A DNA stretch of 64,000 bases from Stenotrophomonas nitritireducens (lineage in GTDB: Bacteria; Pseudomonadota; Gammaproteobacteria; Xanthomonadales; Xanthomonadaceae), in the NCBI RefSeq assembly GCF_001431425.1, contig NZ_LDJG01000019.1:1-64000 (forward strand). Direction: 5' to 3'. Made by a program: the position numbers and the translations under genes. The notes below the pieces were generated by a model. The model worked only from the letters and a program-made list of their open reading frames with translations. It was not told the origin of the DNA and made no database searches. Numbering within the stretch: the stretch's first letter is position 1; each line of letters opens with the position of its first letter. Shown here in pieces: positions 41,101 through 48,064 of this stretch.

Positions 41101-41646
41101 AAGCCGGTGGGCCTGCAGATCGCCTCGGTGCCGGGCATCTACGGCGCCACCATCACCGGTGAAGGCAACGTGGTGGTGATCCTGGACGTGGCGCCGCTGG
41201 TGCGCCGCCACCTGTCGCAGCCGCAGCAGCCGGTGGAAGTCGCCGCGATCGGCCAGCAGCGCCATGTGCCGCTGGTGATGGTGGTGGACGACTCGCTGAC
41301 CATGCGCAAGGTCACCGGCCGCGTGCTGGAACGCCACAACTTCGAGGTGGTGGTTGCGCGCGATGGCGTCGAGGCGCTGGAACGGCTGGAGGAGCGCGTA
41401 CCGGACCTGATGCTGCTGGACATCGAGATGCCGCGCATGGATGGCTACGAACTGGCCACCGCGATGCGCGCCGACCCGCGCTACAGGGAGGTGCCGATCG
41501 TGATGATCACCTCGCGCAGCGGCGACAAGCACCGCCAGCGCGCATTCGAGATCGGCGTGCAGCGCTATCTCGGCAAGCCGTACCAGGAGCTGGATCTGAT
41601 GCGCAATGTCTATGACCTGCTGGGGATCGCCCGTGTCCGCGAGTGA
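35110..41646 (+). CDS. chpA: Hybrid histidine kinase ChpA (PilL) of the Pil-Chp system
   Basis: 2178 residues from ATG 35110 (GGGAG ribosome site). Domains in order: an N-terminal HPt-like helical region (1-420, no phospho-His seen), a disordered acidic Ala/Pro linker (420-735), HPt with H784 (FHTLKGSGRLVG), a second with H941 (VHTMSGAFAM, changed around the His), an acidic linker (1050-1340) including 7 Glu-Ser then 6 Glu-Ala dipeptides, HPt H1390 (LHTLKGGARMAG), dimerisation helices, HATPase (N-box with H1767, MLRNSVAHGLE; ADDGAGLDREAI; GRGVGMDVV), CheW (1890-2040) and receiver with D2104 (LLDIEMPRMDG). It passes phosphate to PilG/PilH. The 3' end overlaps the next gene by 14 bp. Confidence 0.96.
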   Translation: MSTLRDAMSHAALGWVKPELDETLRQARSEIEYFVEDPADTSRMRFCAGYLHQVQGTLRMVELYAPAMVAEELELLADAVRDGAVPDRDEACATLMRGTVLLPDYLERLQNGHRDIPIVLLPLLNEIRAARAAEGINEGVLLAFDPEAGKASEAELEHARGSLQGRNRELLDTVGNAVKEELLRIKDALDLHVRLGGATADLQAQVNELGAVSDTLGVMGLGVARGVVAQQRDALREVVDGSRPMDDNLLLDIAGALLYVDASLDDQVAYLGATLEGDEDPAAVETRRTVEVLAHEAIANFAAAREAFVAFIETNWEHARLQDVPRLLDEVSGALRMLDLQAPADYMNGIRQYIGVELIGRRRIPGGRQLDTLADAMASLEYYLEALRERRPGREEILDITRSSLEALRYWPVPVAGAQEEAAPAMSETVAAFAVEEAPDLRETQDVAPSVDDARQPSAAPVVQEAAAAPFAPPARPLVFGDAIHAFTAPASPVAATEPPPLPPLDAASDFPAFDPVAAEGLSVATEGDAPTVAPLDFDAGFEPAPGTTPGAGLPQADHLASSGFLAFDPIAAEAETASHTDIVLEPFVADAGEDTAEAHTGSHEFLAFDPVSAEPWAPVEEASAAGGADALLPIDASSFEFTPEEPVAEPVMVDAAPTDAATSEAEAPAVAGPAGEAPAADSEMAAFMAELDKAAASFDPLAAPVDAAPAVPAPAETAVPPAQAGEGLDGGFDNDAEQIDQDIRDVFIEEFDEELLNLGRLLPAWRAAPDSVERLRPVRRVFHTLKGSGRLVGARTLGEFSWKIESMLNRVLDGSRPASPAVVALVNQAYEVLPQFNAALRDNGRIHADVPGLQDIADRVAAGEEAFYVAGAGVAPAAPPAAAPVAATPAASGTPASVDSVLREILEAEVGQHLATVEAWLSQSRPEPQPVSEELLRAVHTMSGAFAMTEVPEITAVTAPVESFVKRSLANAVVPSADGVSALGEAAIAVATTITALQAPSPLIPSFAPLAARLQALADALPEVQWPPQVHEGIDDEDLAAVPAPAADAEPAPASLPVAGELAGIGDLSAYFDPALLEASFAGLPAQDAADHPPVEAEAPAAGSEAPAEVSVFDWPAEPESEAQPEVPGLPHDALDTHPAPGGSMDDAGTAPSLDSIAPEEYAGTELVAEPVMEEAPADVETVEGALDEVPVAVSVEEPEPSGQPQVDDAGAAQAPAIEEALAGDAGAVSDDLNAAPVVEETVAPDELMPEVAEAAAGHEGTVEVAVETAEDETVAESESESESESESESEAEAEAEAEAEAEVPVAEAPVELAPLTTPVQEAAAPAAAAEAAAFDAGPLDFDDLDRELVDIFVEEGKDLLDHCDRLISELRSAPEDRELLAGLQRDLHTLKGGARMAGINAIGDLGHGIESLLEAVAASRTEIGRGDVQLLERGFDRLHQLLIRTGAHRAVQMPADLIEAFETRTAGRAEALEAAMVMPDAATQLAEPVESTPVAEAETLPEPEATVTDVAPLSAAEAGDAAALDVPSAMEAAYAADTRASEPQTLAPAGIAAEPLSAPVVEAQAVDEEGATRTQEQVRVRADLLDRLVNHAGEVAIYRSRLEQQLGAFRSAMGELDRTNARLRDQLRRLDLETEAQIVARYRREQEQADQAFDPLELDRFSTLQQLSRALNESAADLGGLQGVLDDLSRNYDALLQQQSRVSSELQDGLMRARMVPFDGLVPRLRRVVRQAAHDIDKQVHLNLEGTHGELDRNVLDRMVAPLEHMLRNSVAHGLETPEQRVAAGKPEEGSITLRLRREGSEIVLEVADDGAGLDREAIRRRGEQRGLIQPGEQLDDAQLDNLIFASGFSTSEQVSQLAGRGVGMDVVRNEVRQLGGSVDIHSVRGQGVTFTLRLPQTLAVTQAVFVRIGETTFAVPVASVSGIGRIARERFESGEGGYHYNGEDFALHDLGTLVGQAAAKAEGQPQIPLLLVRAGDLRAAVAIDQVLGNREIVVKPVGLQIASVPGIYGATITGEGNVVVILDVAPLVRRHLSQPQQPVEVAAIGQQRHVPLVMVVDDSLTMRKVTGRVLERHNFEVVVARDGVEALERLEERVPDLMLLDIEMPRMDGYELATAMRADPRYREVPIVMITSRSGDKHRQRAFEIGVQRYLGKPYQELDLMRNVYDLLGIARVRE
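38941..39018 (+). repeat. Hexanucleotide repeat inside chpA
   Basis: Seven copies of GAATCC followed directly by six copies of GAAGCC, 78 bp in all, coding (Glu-Ser)7(Glu-Ala)6 in the linker between the second and third HPt domains. Because the unit is six bases, gain or loss of copies keeps the frame and only changes linker length. Confidence 0.97.
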
Positions 41647-42988
41647 CCGCTCCGCCACCAGGCCGGTCGCCCTGCTGGCGCGGCCCGGCGCGGCCCGCGA
41701 GCGCCTGAGGGAAGCGGTGCTCGCCGCTGGCGGCGCGCTGGTGCTGGAAGAGGATCCGGGCGCGCTGGACCCGGCCGCGCTGCAGGCCGTCGGGCCGGCG
41801 ATGGTGCTGGTGGCGCTGGAGCCGGCGGTGGAGGACGCGCTGGAACGCCTGGCCCCGGCGCTGGAAGCGCCGCAGCTGGAGTTGATGTTCGAGGAGGCCG
41901 AGCTGGCCGCGCGCCGCGAAGGCTGGGACGCGCAGCGCTGGACGCGCCACCTTGCCGCCAAGCTGCAGGGCCACGACCAGGTGATGCCGCCGGGACAGGA
42001 AGAAGAAGCGCTGCCGCTGATCGAGCCGGGCATGCCGGAGCGCCCGGACGAGCGTCATGCCGACGCGCCGCTGCAGTTCCATGTCGACGAGGCCGTGCTG
42101 CACATCGACGAGGTGCCGGCCGACACGCTGTATGCGCCGCCGGCCGCCGTCGACCGTCCCGAAGTGCTGAGCTTCGAGGAATTGATGGCCATGGCACCGT
42201 CCAGGCCGGCGCCCGAGGCCGTACCGGTGCTGCCCCCCGAACTGCCGCCGCTGGCGGACACCGCGGAGCCGGCCGTGGCCGCTCCCGCCCCTTTGCCCGG
42301 CAGCTTCCACAGCTGGTCGCTGCTCGAGGACGAGGCCTATGCCGCGCCGTCGCCGGTGGCAGCACCGGAGGTGGACGGCGCGCCGCAAAGGGACGCGGCC
42401 GACGCCATCGGTACCGGCGCGCTGGGCGCGCTGTCGCTGGTCGAACTGGAATCGGCGGCCGATGCCCCCGCCCAGGGCGCGTTGCTGCTGCTGGCCGGCA
42501 TCGGCGGACCGGATGCGGTGCGTCGCCTGTTGAGCGCGCTGCCGGACGATTATCCGCTGCCGGTGCTGGTGCAGATGCGCCTGGACGGCGGCCGCTACGC
42601 CAATCTGGTCAAGCAGATGTCGCGCGTGGCCATGTTGCCGGTCGCCCTGGCCGAAGCGGGGCAGGCGCTGGAAGGCGGCAATGTCTATGTGCTGCAGGAT
42701 GGTGTCGGGGTGGTGGCGCAGGCCGGTGGGCTGCGTTTCGCCGACGAGCCGGCGCCGGTGCTGCCGGCGTTGCCGGTGGAGCGCTCGGCGGTGGTGATGC
42801 TCAGTGGCGCCGATCCGTCGCTGGTGCCGGCGGCGCTGGAATTCGCCGGGCGCGGCGGCTGGGTGGCCGGGCAGAGCGGCGATGGCTGCTACGACCCGGA
42901 AGCGGCCAGCCAGCTGGCCGTGGCCGGCCATCCGGCCGGTCCGCCCGAATACCTCGCCGGCGAGCTCGTCCAGCGCAGCTTCGACTGA
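41633..42988 (+). CDS. CheB-like pseudo-methylesterase (ChpB position)
   Basis: 451 residues from GTG 41633 (GGGGA upstream), overlapping chpA by 14 bp. The N-terminal 100 residues have the size of a receiver but no acidic pocket or phospho-Asp. A Pro/Ala-rich linker leads to a C-terminal CheB domain recognisable by ALLLLAGIGGPDAVRRLLSA, PVLVQMRLDGG and GGNVYVLQDGVG. The catalytic Ser is Gly (G289), the catalytic His is Met (M315), with the same 26-residue spacing as S164/H190 in Salmonella CheB, and the Asp site reads S396. It can therefore not hydrolyse glutamyl methyl esters and may be a scaffold or adaptor. Confidence 0.87.
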   Translation: MSASDRSATRPVALLARPGAARERLREAVLAAGGALVLEEDPGALDPAALQAVGPAMVLVALEPAVEDALERLAPALEAPQLELMFEEAELAARREGWDAQRWTRHLAAKLQGHDQVMPPGQEEEALPLIEPGMPERPDERHADAPLQFHVDEAVLHIDEVPADTLYAPPAAVDRPEVLSFEELMAMAPSRPAPEAVPVLPPELPPLADTAEPAVAAPAPLPGSFHSWSLLEDEAYAAPSPVAAPEVDGAPQRDAADAIGTGALGALSLVELESAADAPAQGALLLLAGIGGPDAVRRLLSALPDDYPLPVLVQMRLDGGRYANLVKQMSRVAMLPVALAEAGQALEGGNVYVLQDGVGVVAQAGGLRFADEPAPVLPALPVERSAVVMLSGADPSLVPAALEFAGRGGWVAGQSGDGCYDPEAASQLAVAGHPAGPPEYLAGELVQRSFD

Positions 42989-43013
42989 GCCGCACACGAT
43001 CAAGGAATCGACC

Positions 43014-43484
43014 ATGAGTTATGCAAGCAACGATGAAGTCCGTGGCGTCCTGATCCAGGCCGGCGCCGAACGCGTGCTGCTGCCCAACGCCACCGTCGCC
43101 GAAATGATGTCGCGGGTGACCGTGGAACCCATCGAGGGCGCGCCCGACTGGCTGGCCGGCTATATCGCCTGGCAGGGCTGGGAGGTGCCGCTGCTGTCCT
43201 ATGCCCGCTTCAGCGGTGGCGACGAAACCGTCGCCGGCAGCAACAAGGTGGTGGTGCTCAAGGCGCTGGGCGGCAACCCGGAGATGCCGTACTTCGCGCT
43301 GCTGACCCAGTCCTTCCCGCAGCTGATCGCGGTTCCCCGCGACGGCCTGCTGGCCGACGCCTCCGAGGAAAGCCTGCCGCAGGGCGTGCACATGCGCGTG
43401 CTGCTGGGCGAGCAGAGCGCGCTGCTGCCGGACCTGGACGCGATCGAAAGCGCGGTGCTCGCCGCGCTGGCCGCTGTGGTCTGA
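43014..43484 (+). CDS. chpC: CheW-like protein (ChpC position)
   Basis: 156 residues, one CheW domain: VRGVLIQAGAERVLLPNATV, MMSRVTVEPIEGAPDWLAGY, IAWQGWEVPLLSYARF and KVVVLKALGGNPEMPYFALL. In Pseudomonas ChpC is a second adaptor that can bring other input to ChpA. Ribosome site AAGGA ahead of the ATG; 25 bp after the CheB-like gene; probably the last gene of the operon. Confidence 0.9.
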   Translation: MSYASNDEVRGVLIQAGAERVLLPNATVAEMMSRVTVEPIEGAPDWLAGYIAWQGWEVPLLSYARFSGGDETVAGSNKVVVLKALGGNPEMPYFALLTQSFPQLIAVPRDGLLADASEESLPQGVHMRVLLGEQSALLPDLDAIESAVLAALAAVV

Positions 43485-43865
43485 GCCTTGTCGGGACGGG
43501 AACGCCGGCATGGCGCCCGTCGAATAGAAATGCAGCCCCGGCAATGACGCCGCTGGATGTCTGCGGCCGTCATTGTCCTGACTATCGTGGTGTGCAACTG
43601 GCCCCTTGGGTCGAGACCGCTGGCCCTTTTCATCGACCCGGTCGGGGTCGATCTGTTCGTGGCGATCATGGGCGCGCAGCCCAGGCGCCATATGTGGCCG
43701 TTGCGGTGCCGGCTGCATGGAGCGTACGTGCTGGCCATTGTCCGGGCGGCCTCTGCGGTGGTGATCTTCTTTCAGGATTCCGCAGCCCCTTGCCTGGATC
43801 AAAGGCCCCCGCGGCGCTTGCCTGCATGTGGCTGCGGGCGAATCGTTCTCTAGCGCCTCCGCGCC
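43485..43865. other. Gap of about 380 bp, no supported gene
   Basis: A + strand frame at 43557-43853 (98 codons) begins with a hydrophobic stretch (MSAAVIVLTIVVCNWPLG) but then becomes Arg/Pro-rich with no domain and no ribosome site. I treat it as chance. No terminator of the pil-chp operon with a T-tract is evident. Confidence 0.5.
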
Positions 43866-44296
43866 GTAGCGCCGGGCAGAGCCTGGTCAGGTTTGCGCGG
43901 TAATGCCCCAGCGGGGCGTTGCCCCGCTCTACAAGGGGATGAAGCGCTGCGGCCCTGTAGCGCCGGGCGGCGCCCGGCGGGGCTTGCGCGGTGATGCGGC
44001 AGCGGGGCGTTGTCCCGCTCTACAAGAGGATGGAACGCTGTGGCCCTGTAGCGCCGGGCAGCGCCCGACGGGGCTTGCGCGGTGATGCGGCAGCGGGGCG
44101 TTGTCCCGCTCTACAAGAGGATGGAGCGCTGTGGCCCTGTAGCGCCGGGCAACGCCCGGCGGGGCTTGCGCGGTGATGCCGCAGCGGCGCGTTGTCCCGC
44201 TCTACAAGAGGATGGAGCGCTGTGGCCCTGTAGCGCCGGGCAACGCCCGGCGGGGCTTGCACGTTAACGTCGCAGCGTAGCGTTGCGCCGCCCTAC
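43866..44296. repeat. Tandem 91-bp REP-pair array, five units
   Basis: Units start at 43866, 43957, 44048, 44139 and 44230, exactly 91 bp apart. Each has GTAGCGCCGGGCARCGCCCG followed by GGGCTTGCGCGGTGATGC and the inverted second element CAGCGGGGCGTTGTCCCGCT ending CTACAAGAGGATGGA. Each unit is thus a head-to-head REP pair. The last element is diverged and its CTAC (44293-44296) contains the rsmE stop codon. Fills the whole gap between the pil-chp operon and the convergent rsmE. Confidence 0.95.
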
Positions 44297-45027
44297 AGGT
44301 CGCCCAGGCGCGCCTGCAATGCGGCGATGGCGGCCAGCCCGGCGGTTTCGGTGCGCAGGATGCGCGGGCCCAGCTGCAGACCCTGGAAGCCGGCGTCGGC
44401 CAGTTGCTGGCGGTCGCGCGGCGACCAGCCGCCTTCCGGACCGATGGCGATCACCACACCGCCGGCTGGCGCGGGCGGCAGTGCGGACAGGCGGTGCTCG
44501 CCCTGCGGGTCCAGGGTCAGGCGCAGGCTGTGCGCGGGCAGCATCGCGGCCGCGGCGGCCAATACCTGCGGCGGCGACAGCGCAGGAATGCATGCGCGGC
44601 CCGACTGGCCGCAGGCCGAGCCGATCACGCTGCGCCAGTGCGCGATGCGCTTTTCCGCGCGCGCGGCGTCAAGCTTCACCTCGGTGCGTTCGGCGTTCAC
44701 CGGCACGATGGCGGTCACGCCCAGTTCGGTGGCCTTCTGCAGGATCAGGTCCATTTTCTCGCCGCGGGCGATGCCCTGCAGCAGGGTGATGGCCAGCGGC
44801 GATTCGTTGTCCAGCGCCTGCGCGGCGTCGATGCGCACCTGCACCTCGCGTTTGCCCACCGCGACCAGCGTCGCGGTGTAATCGCTGCCATCGCCGTTGA
44901 ACAGCACGCAGGCATCACCTTCGCGCAGGCGCATCACCCGCACCAGGTGATTGGCGGCTTCCTCCGGCAGCGGCAGGGTCTGCCCGATGCGCAGCGGCAG
45001 TTCGACAGGGCAGCGGGTCAGGCGCAT
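44293..45027 (-). CDS. rsmE: 16S rRNA (uracil1498-N3)-methyltransferase RsmE
   Basis: 244 residues, usual length. The PUA-like N-terminus (NHLVRVMRLREGDACVLFNG) leads into a SPOUT domain: LLQGIARGEKMDLILQKATE, LGVTAIVPVNAERTEVKL, VVIAIGPEGGWSPRDRQ and LGPRILRTETAGLAAIAALQ (the trefoil-knot cofactor site). It methylates U1498 of 16S rRNA in the assembled 30S subunit. The TAG stop is supplied by the GTAG head of the adjacent repeat. Start has AGGAAG upstream. Confidence 0.96.
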   Translation of the reverse strand: MRLTRCPVELPLRIGQTLPLPEEAANHLVRVMRLREGDACVLFNGDGSDYTATLVAVGKREVQVRIDAAQALDNESPLAITLLQGIARGEKMDLILQKATELGVTAIVPVNAERTEVKLDAARAEKRIAHWRSVIGSACGQSGRACIPALSPPQVLAAAAAMLPAHSLRLTLDPQGEHRLSALPPAPAGGVVIAIGPEGGWSPRDRQQLADAGFQGLQLGPRILRTETAGLAAIAALQARLGDL

Positions 45028-45151
45028 GCGCGGCTTCCTCGAGGCGGGATCGACGTCGTGACGGCGGGGTCTGCTAGCATTTCGGGCTCATGGAAACGTA
45101 TCTGCCAGTGCGCATTCTAGCGATCCGCCCTCCCTCCGCCCGGTGCCGGGC

Positions 45152-45700
45152 ATGAGCCGGCGGCTTCCGGTCATCCACCGCGTGCGGGAAGAGGACATCG
45201 GTCCGTTCCACCAGGAACACCTGGACCTGGAGTTCTCCAACGGCGAGCGCCGCCATTTCCAGCGGCTGGTCAGCCGCGGACACGGCGCGGTGGTGGTGGT
45301 GCCGATGCTGGACGAGGAGACGGTGCTGCTGGTGCGCGAATACGCGGCCGGCCTGCACCGCTACGAGCTGGGACTGGTGAAAGGCCGCATCGATGACGGC
45401 GAGACGCCGGAGCAGGCAGCCGACCGCGAGCTCAAGGAGGAAGCCGGCTACGGTGCGCGCCGCATCGACGTGCTGCGCACCCTGACCCTGGCGCCGACCT
45501 ACATGAGCCACCAGTCGTGGCTGGTGCTGGCGCGCGATCTCTACCCCGAACGCCTTGCCGGCGACGAACCCGAGGAGCTGGAAGTGGTGCCCTGGAAACT
45601 GGCCGACCTGGACGGTCTGATGCTGCGCGAGGATTTCTCCGAAGGCCGCTCGCTGGCCGCCCTGTTCATCGCCCGCGAATGGCTGGGGAAGACGCGATGA
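45152..45700 (+). CDS. nudE: Nudix hydrolase, ADP-compounds type (NudE-like)
   Basis: 182 residues from ATG 45152 (a GTG at 45143 is in frame). The Nudix box is complete: GRIDDGETPEQAADRELKEE-AGYG, fitting G-x5-E-x7-RE-LxEExG. The N-terminal part (DLEFSNGERRHFQRLVSRG, VLLVREYAAGLHRYELGLVK) matches NudE, which hydrolyses ADP-ribose, Ap3A and NADH. First gene of an overlapping run nudE-cysQ-mazG-ynfA; the stop overlaps cysQ (ATGA). Confidence 0.92.
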   Translation: MSRRLPVIHRVREEDIGPFHQEHLDLEFSNGERRHFQRLVSRGHGAVVVVPMLDEETVLLVREYAAGLHRYELGLVKGRIDDGETPEQAADRELKEEAGYGARRIDVLRTLTLAPTYMSHQSWLVLARDLYPERLAGDEPEELEVVPWKLADLDGLMLREDFSEGRSLAALFIAREWLGKTR

Positions 45701-46503
45701 GCGCCCTGGACACGGCCGTTCGCGAAGCCGTCATCGCCATCGCCCAGCAGGCCGGTGCGGCGATCATGCAGGTCTATGCCGAAGGCTTCGACGTCGCGCA
45801 CAAGGACGACCAGAGCCCGCTCACCAGCGCCGACCTGGCCGCGCACGAAGTGATCGTGCGCGGCCTGTCGCAGCTGACCCCGGACCTGCCGGTGCTGTCC
45901 GAGGAATCGGCGCAGCTGCCGTGGGAGACCCGGCGCCAATGGCAGGACTATTGGCTGGTCGATCCGCTCGACGGCACCCGCGAGTTCATCAAGCGCAATG
46001 GCGAATTCAGCGTCAACATCGCGCTGATCCGCGGCGGCGTGCCGGTGTTCGGCGTGGTGCAGGCGCCGGTGACCGGCATCGTCTGGCACGCCGCCCGTGG
46101 CGATGGCGCCTGGCGCCGCGAGGGCGGGCGCGAGGACGCGATCATCACCCGGCGGCCGCCGGCGCTGCCGCTGCGGGTGGCGGCCAGCCGTTCGCACCGC
46201 GATGCACGCACCGGTGAACTGCTCGCGCGCATGGGCGAGATCGAACTGGTCGCGCAGGGTTCCTCGCTGAAATTCTGCCGCATCGCCGAAGGCACGCTGG
46301 ACGTGTACCCGCGCCTGGGCCCGACCAGCGAATGGGATACCGCCGCCGGGCAGTGCGTGCTGGAAGCGGCCGGTGGCGCGCTGCTGGCCGCCGACAGCGG
46401 CGAGCCGTTCCACTACAACCAGCGTCCACGCCTGCTCAATGGCGACTTCGTCGCGCTGGGCGATCCGGCGCTGCCGTGGCGCGACTGGGTGGCCGGGCTG
46501 TGA
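45697..46503 (+). CDS. cysQ: 3'(2'),5'-bisphosphate nucleotidase CysQ
   Basis: 268 residues. The inositol-monophosphatase fold has its metal motifs: E64/E65-type SEES ([13 protein letters not shown]), [18 protein letters not shown], and the C-terminal [16 protein letters not shown]. It removes 3'-phosphate from PAP, a by-product of sulfate assimilation, and is lithium-sensitive. nudE-cysQ order is common in Gammaproteobacteria. Ends with a GTGA overlap with mazG. Confidence 0.96.
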   Translation: MSALDTAVREAVIAIAQQAGAAIMQVYAEGFDVAHKDDQSPLTSADLAAHEVIVRGLSQLTPDLPVLSEESAQLPWETRRQWQDYWLVDPLDGTREFIKRNGEFSVNIALIRGGVPVFGVVQAPVTGIVWHAARGDGAWRREGGREDAIITRRPPALPLRVAASRSHRDARTGELLARMGEIELVAQGSSLKFCRIAEGTLDVYPRLGPTSEWDTAAGQCVLEAAGGALLAADSGEPFHYNQRPRLLNGDFVALGDPALPWRDWVAGL

Positions 46504-47333
46504 GCGGCACCGGCGGCATGGGCGAGCCGGGCGACATCGGCACCCTGCTGCGGATCATGGCGCGCCTGCGCGATCCGCAGGGCGGTTGCCCGTGGGACCT
46601 GGAGCAGGATTTCTCGACCATCGCGCCGTACACGATCGAGGAGGCCTACGAGGTCGCCGACGCGATCGACCGCAACGATCTGGCCGACCTGAAGGACGAA
46701 CTCGGCGACCTGCTGCTGCAGGTGGTGTTCCATGCGCAGATGGCCAGCGAGCAGGGCGCGTTCGCCTTCGCCGACGTGGTCGCGGCGATCAGCGGCAAGA
46801 TGCTGCGCCGGCATCCGCACGTTTTCGGCGATGCGCAGGCCGACGATGCGGGCGAGGTCGTCGCCAACTGGGAACAGATCAAGCAGCGCGAGCGCGCCGA
46901 CGCGGGCGACACGGATGGCTCGGCGCTGGCCGGCATCGCCCGTGGGCTGCCCGAGTGGCAGCGCGCGTTGAAACTGCAGAAGCGCGCCGCGCGCACCGGC
47001 TTCGACTGGCCCGACGTCGCGCCGGTGCTGGACAAGCTGCGCGAGGAGGTCGACGAGGTGCAGGCCGAGTTCGAGACGGCCGCCTATCTGGAAAACCATG
47101 CGCGGCTGGAAGACGAGATCGGCGACCTGCTGTTCGTCTGCGCCAATCTGGCCCGCCATGCCAAGGTGGATCCCGGCAGCGCGCTGCGCCGGGCCAACCA
47201 GAAGTTCGAGCGCCGCTTCCGCGCCATGGAGGCCCTGGCCGCCGCGCGCGGCCAGGCGATGGCCGCGCTGGACCTGGACCAGCAGGAAGCGCTGTGGCGG
47301 GCGGTCAAACGCGACGAGAAGGGCGCGCCGTGA
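46500..47333 (+). CDS. mazG: Nucleoside triphosphate pyrophosphohydrolase MazG
   Basis: 277 residues if the GTG at 46500 (GTGA overlap with cysQ) is used; an ATG at 46518 is also possible. Two tandem MazG domains: the first with [53 protein letters not shown]; the second with [20 protein letters not shown] and [18 protein letters not shown]. Both EExxE...ELGD metal sites are intact. It hydrolyses NTPs including aberrant ones and lowers the ppGpp level in E. coli. Confidence 0.95.
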   Translation: MSGTGGMGEPGDIGTLLRIMARLRDPQGGCPWDLEQDFSTIAPYTIEEAYEVADAIDRNDLADLKDELGDLLLQVVFHAQMASEQGAFAFADVVAAISGKMLRRHPHVFGDAQADDAGEVVANWEQIKQRERADAGDTDGSALAGIARGLPEWQRALKLQKRAARTGFDWPDVAPVLDKLREEVDEVQAEFETAAYLENHARLEDEIGDLLFVCANLARHAKVDPGSALRRANQKFERRFRAMEALAAARGQAMAALDLDQQEALWRAVKRDEKGAP

Positions 47334-47662
47334 CCAGGACGCTGGCGCTGTTCCTGCTGACCGCGCTGGCCGAGATCGTCGGCTGCTACCTGCCCTGGCT
47401 GTGGCTGCGCCAGAACGGTAGCGCCTGGCTGCTGCTGCCGGCGGCGGCCAGCCTGGCCCTGTTCGCCTGGCTGCTGACCCTGCACCCGACCGCCAGCGGC
47501 CGCGTCTATGCCGCCTACGGTGGCGTCTATGTCTGCGTCGCGCTGCTGTGGCTGTGGCGGGTGGACGGCGTGGCGCCGACCCGCTGGGACCTGCTCGGCG
47601 CCGGCCTGTGCCTGCTGGGCATGGGCGTGATCATGGCCGGCCCGCGCGGCGGTACGGTCTAG
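47330..47662 (+). CDS. ynfA: YnfA/UPF0060 small membrane protein
   Basis: 110 residues from GTG 47330, overlapping the mazG stop (GTGA). Four membrane segments: [58 protein letters not shown] and [19 protein letters not shown]. The EIxGCY..W motif and [11 protein letters not shown] are family hallmarks. Related to small multidrug-resistance carriers; the native role is unsettled. Confidence 0.94.
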   Translation: MTRTLALFLLTALAEIVGCYLPWLWLRQNGSAWLLLPAAASLALFAWLLTLHPTASGRVYAAYGGVYVCVALLWLWRVDGVAPTRWDLLGAGLCLLGMGVIMAGPRGGTV

Positions 47663-47701
47663 GGCGCTATGCTGCGCGCATCGCCCGTCGAGGGATGCGC
47701 C

Positions 47702-48004
47702 ATGGCCCGTTTCGGCAGCTTCCGCGAGTTCTATCCGTTCTATCTGCGCGAACACCGCAACCGCACCTGCCGCCGGCTGCATGTGCTCGGCAGCAGCGCC
47801 GCCCTGCTGTGCCTGCTGGCCGCCTTGATGACCGGGCGCTGGCAGTGGGCGCTGGCGGCACTGTTCTGCGGCTACGGATTCGCCTGGGTAGGGCACTTCT
47901 TCTTCGAGAAGAACCGTCCGGCCACATTCAGCCATCCGTTGTATTCCTTCGCCGGCGACTGGGTGATGTTCGCCGAGGTACTGCGCGGCCGGCTGCCGTT
48001 CTAG
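47702..48004 (+). CDS. DUF962/Mpo1-like protein
   Basis: 100 residues. The start MARFGSFREFYPFYLREHRN and the histidine motifs REHRNRTCRRLHVLG and GHFFFEKNRPATFSHPLYS are those of the Mpo1/YGL010w family; two hydrophobic helices lie between them. Yeast Mpo1 is an Fe(II) dioxygenase that alpha-oxidises 2-hydroxy fatty acids in the membrane; all family histidines seem present. Activity here is inferred. Confidence 0.88.
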   Translation: MARFGSFREFYPFYLREHRNRTCRRLHVLGSSAALLCLLAALMTGRWQWALAALFCGYGFAWVGHFFFEKNRPATFSHPLYSFAGDWVMFAEVLRGRLPF

Positions 48005-48064
48005 CCGCGGTGGGCTGGCTATACTCGACCGGGAAAGACTACGGTTTTAACAAGGAGTGTACTG

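Noticed and set aside
35050..42033. Open frame of 2327 codons antisense to chpA
   Set aside because: High-GC codon use keeps the complementary frame open; its product is His/Arg/Gly/Gln-rich with no domain, whereas the + strand encodes a complete Pil-Chp kinase.
43557..43853. 98-codon + strand frame beginning with a hydrophobic stretch
   Set aside because: It quickly becomes Arg/Pro-rich, lacks a ribosome site and overlaps equally open frames on the other strand.
43991..44267. Repeated short ORFs (about 60 codons) reading through the REP units
   Set aside because: They are translations of the repeat itself and have no ribosome site.
43866..44296. CRISPR-like array
   Set aside because: The whole 91-bp unit is repeated with no variable spacers, and the unit is made of REP palindromes; no cas genes are near.
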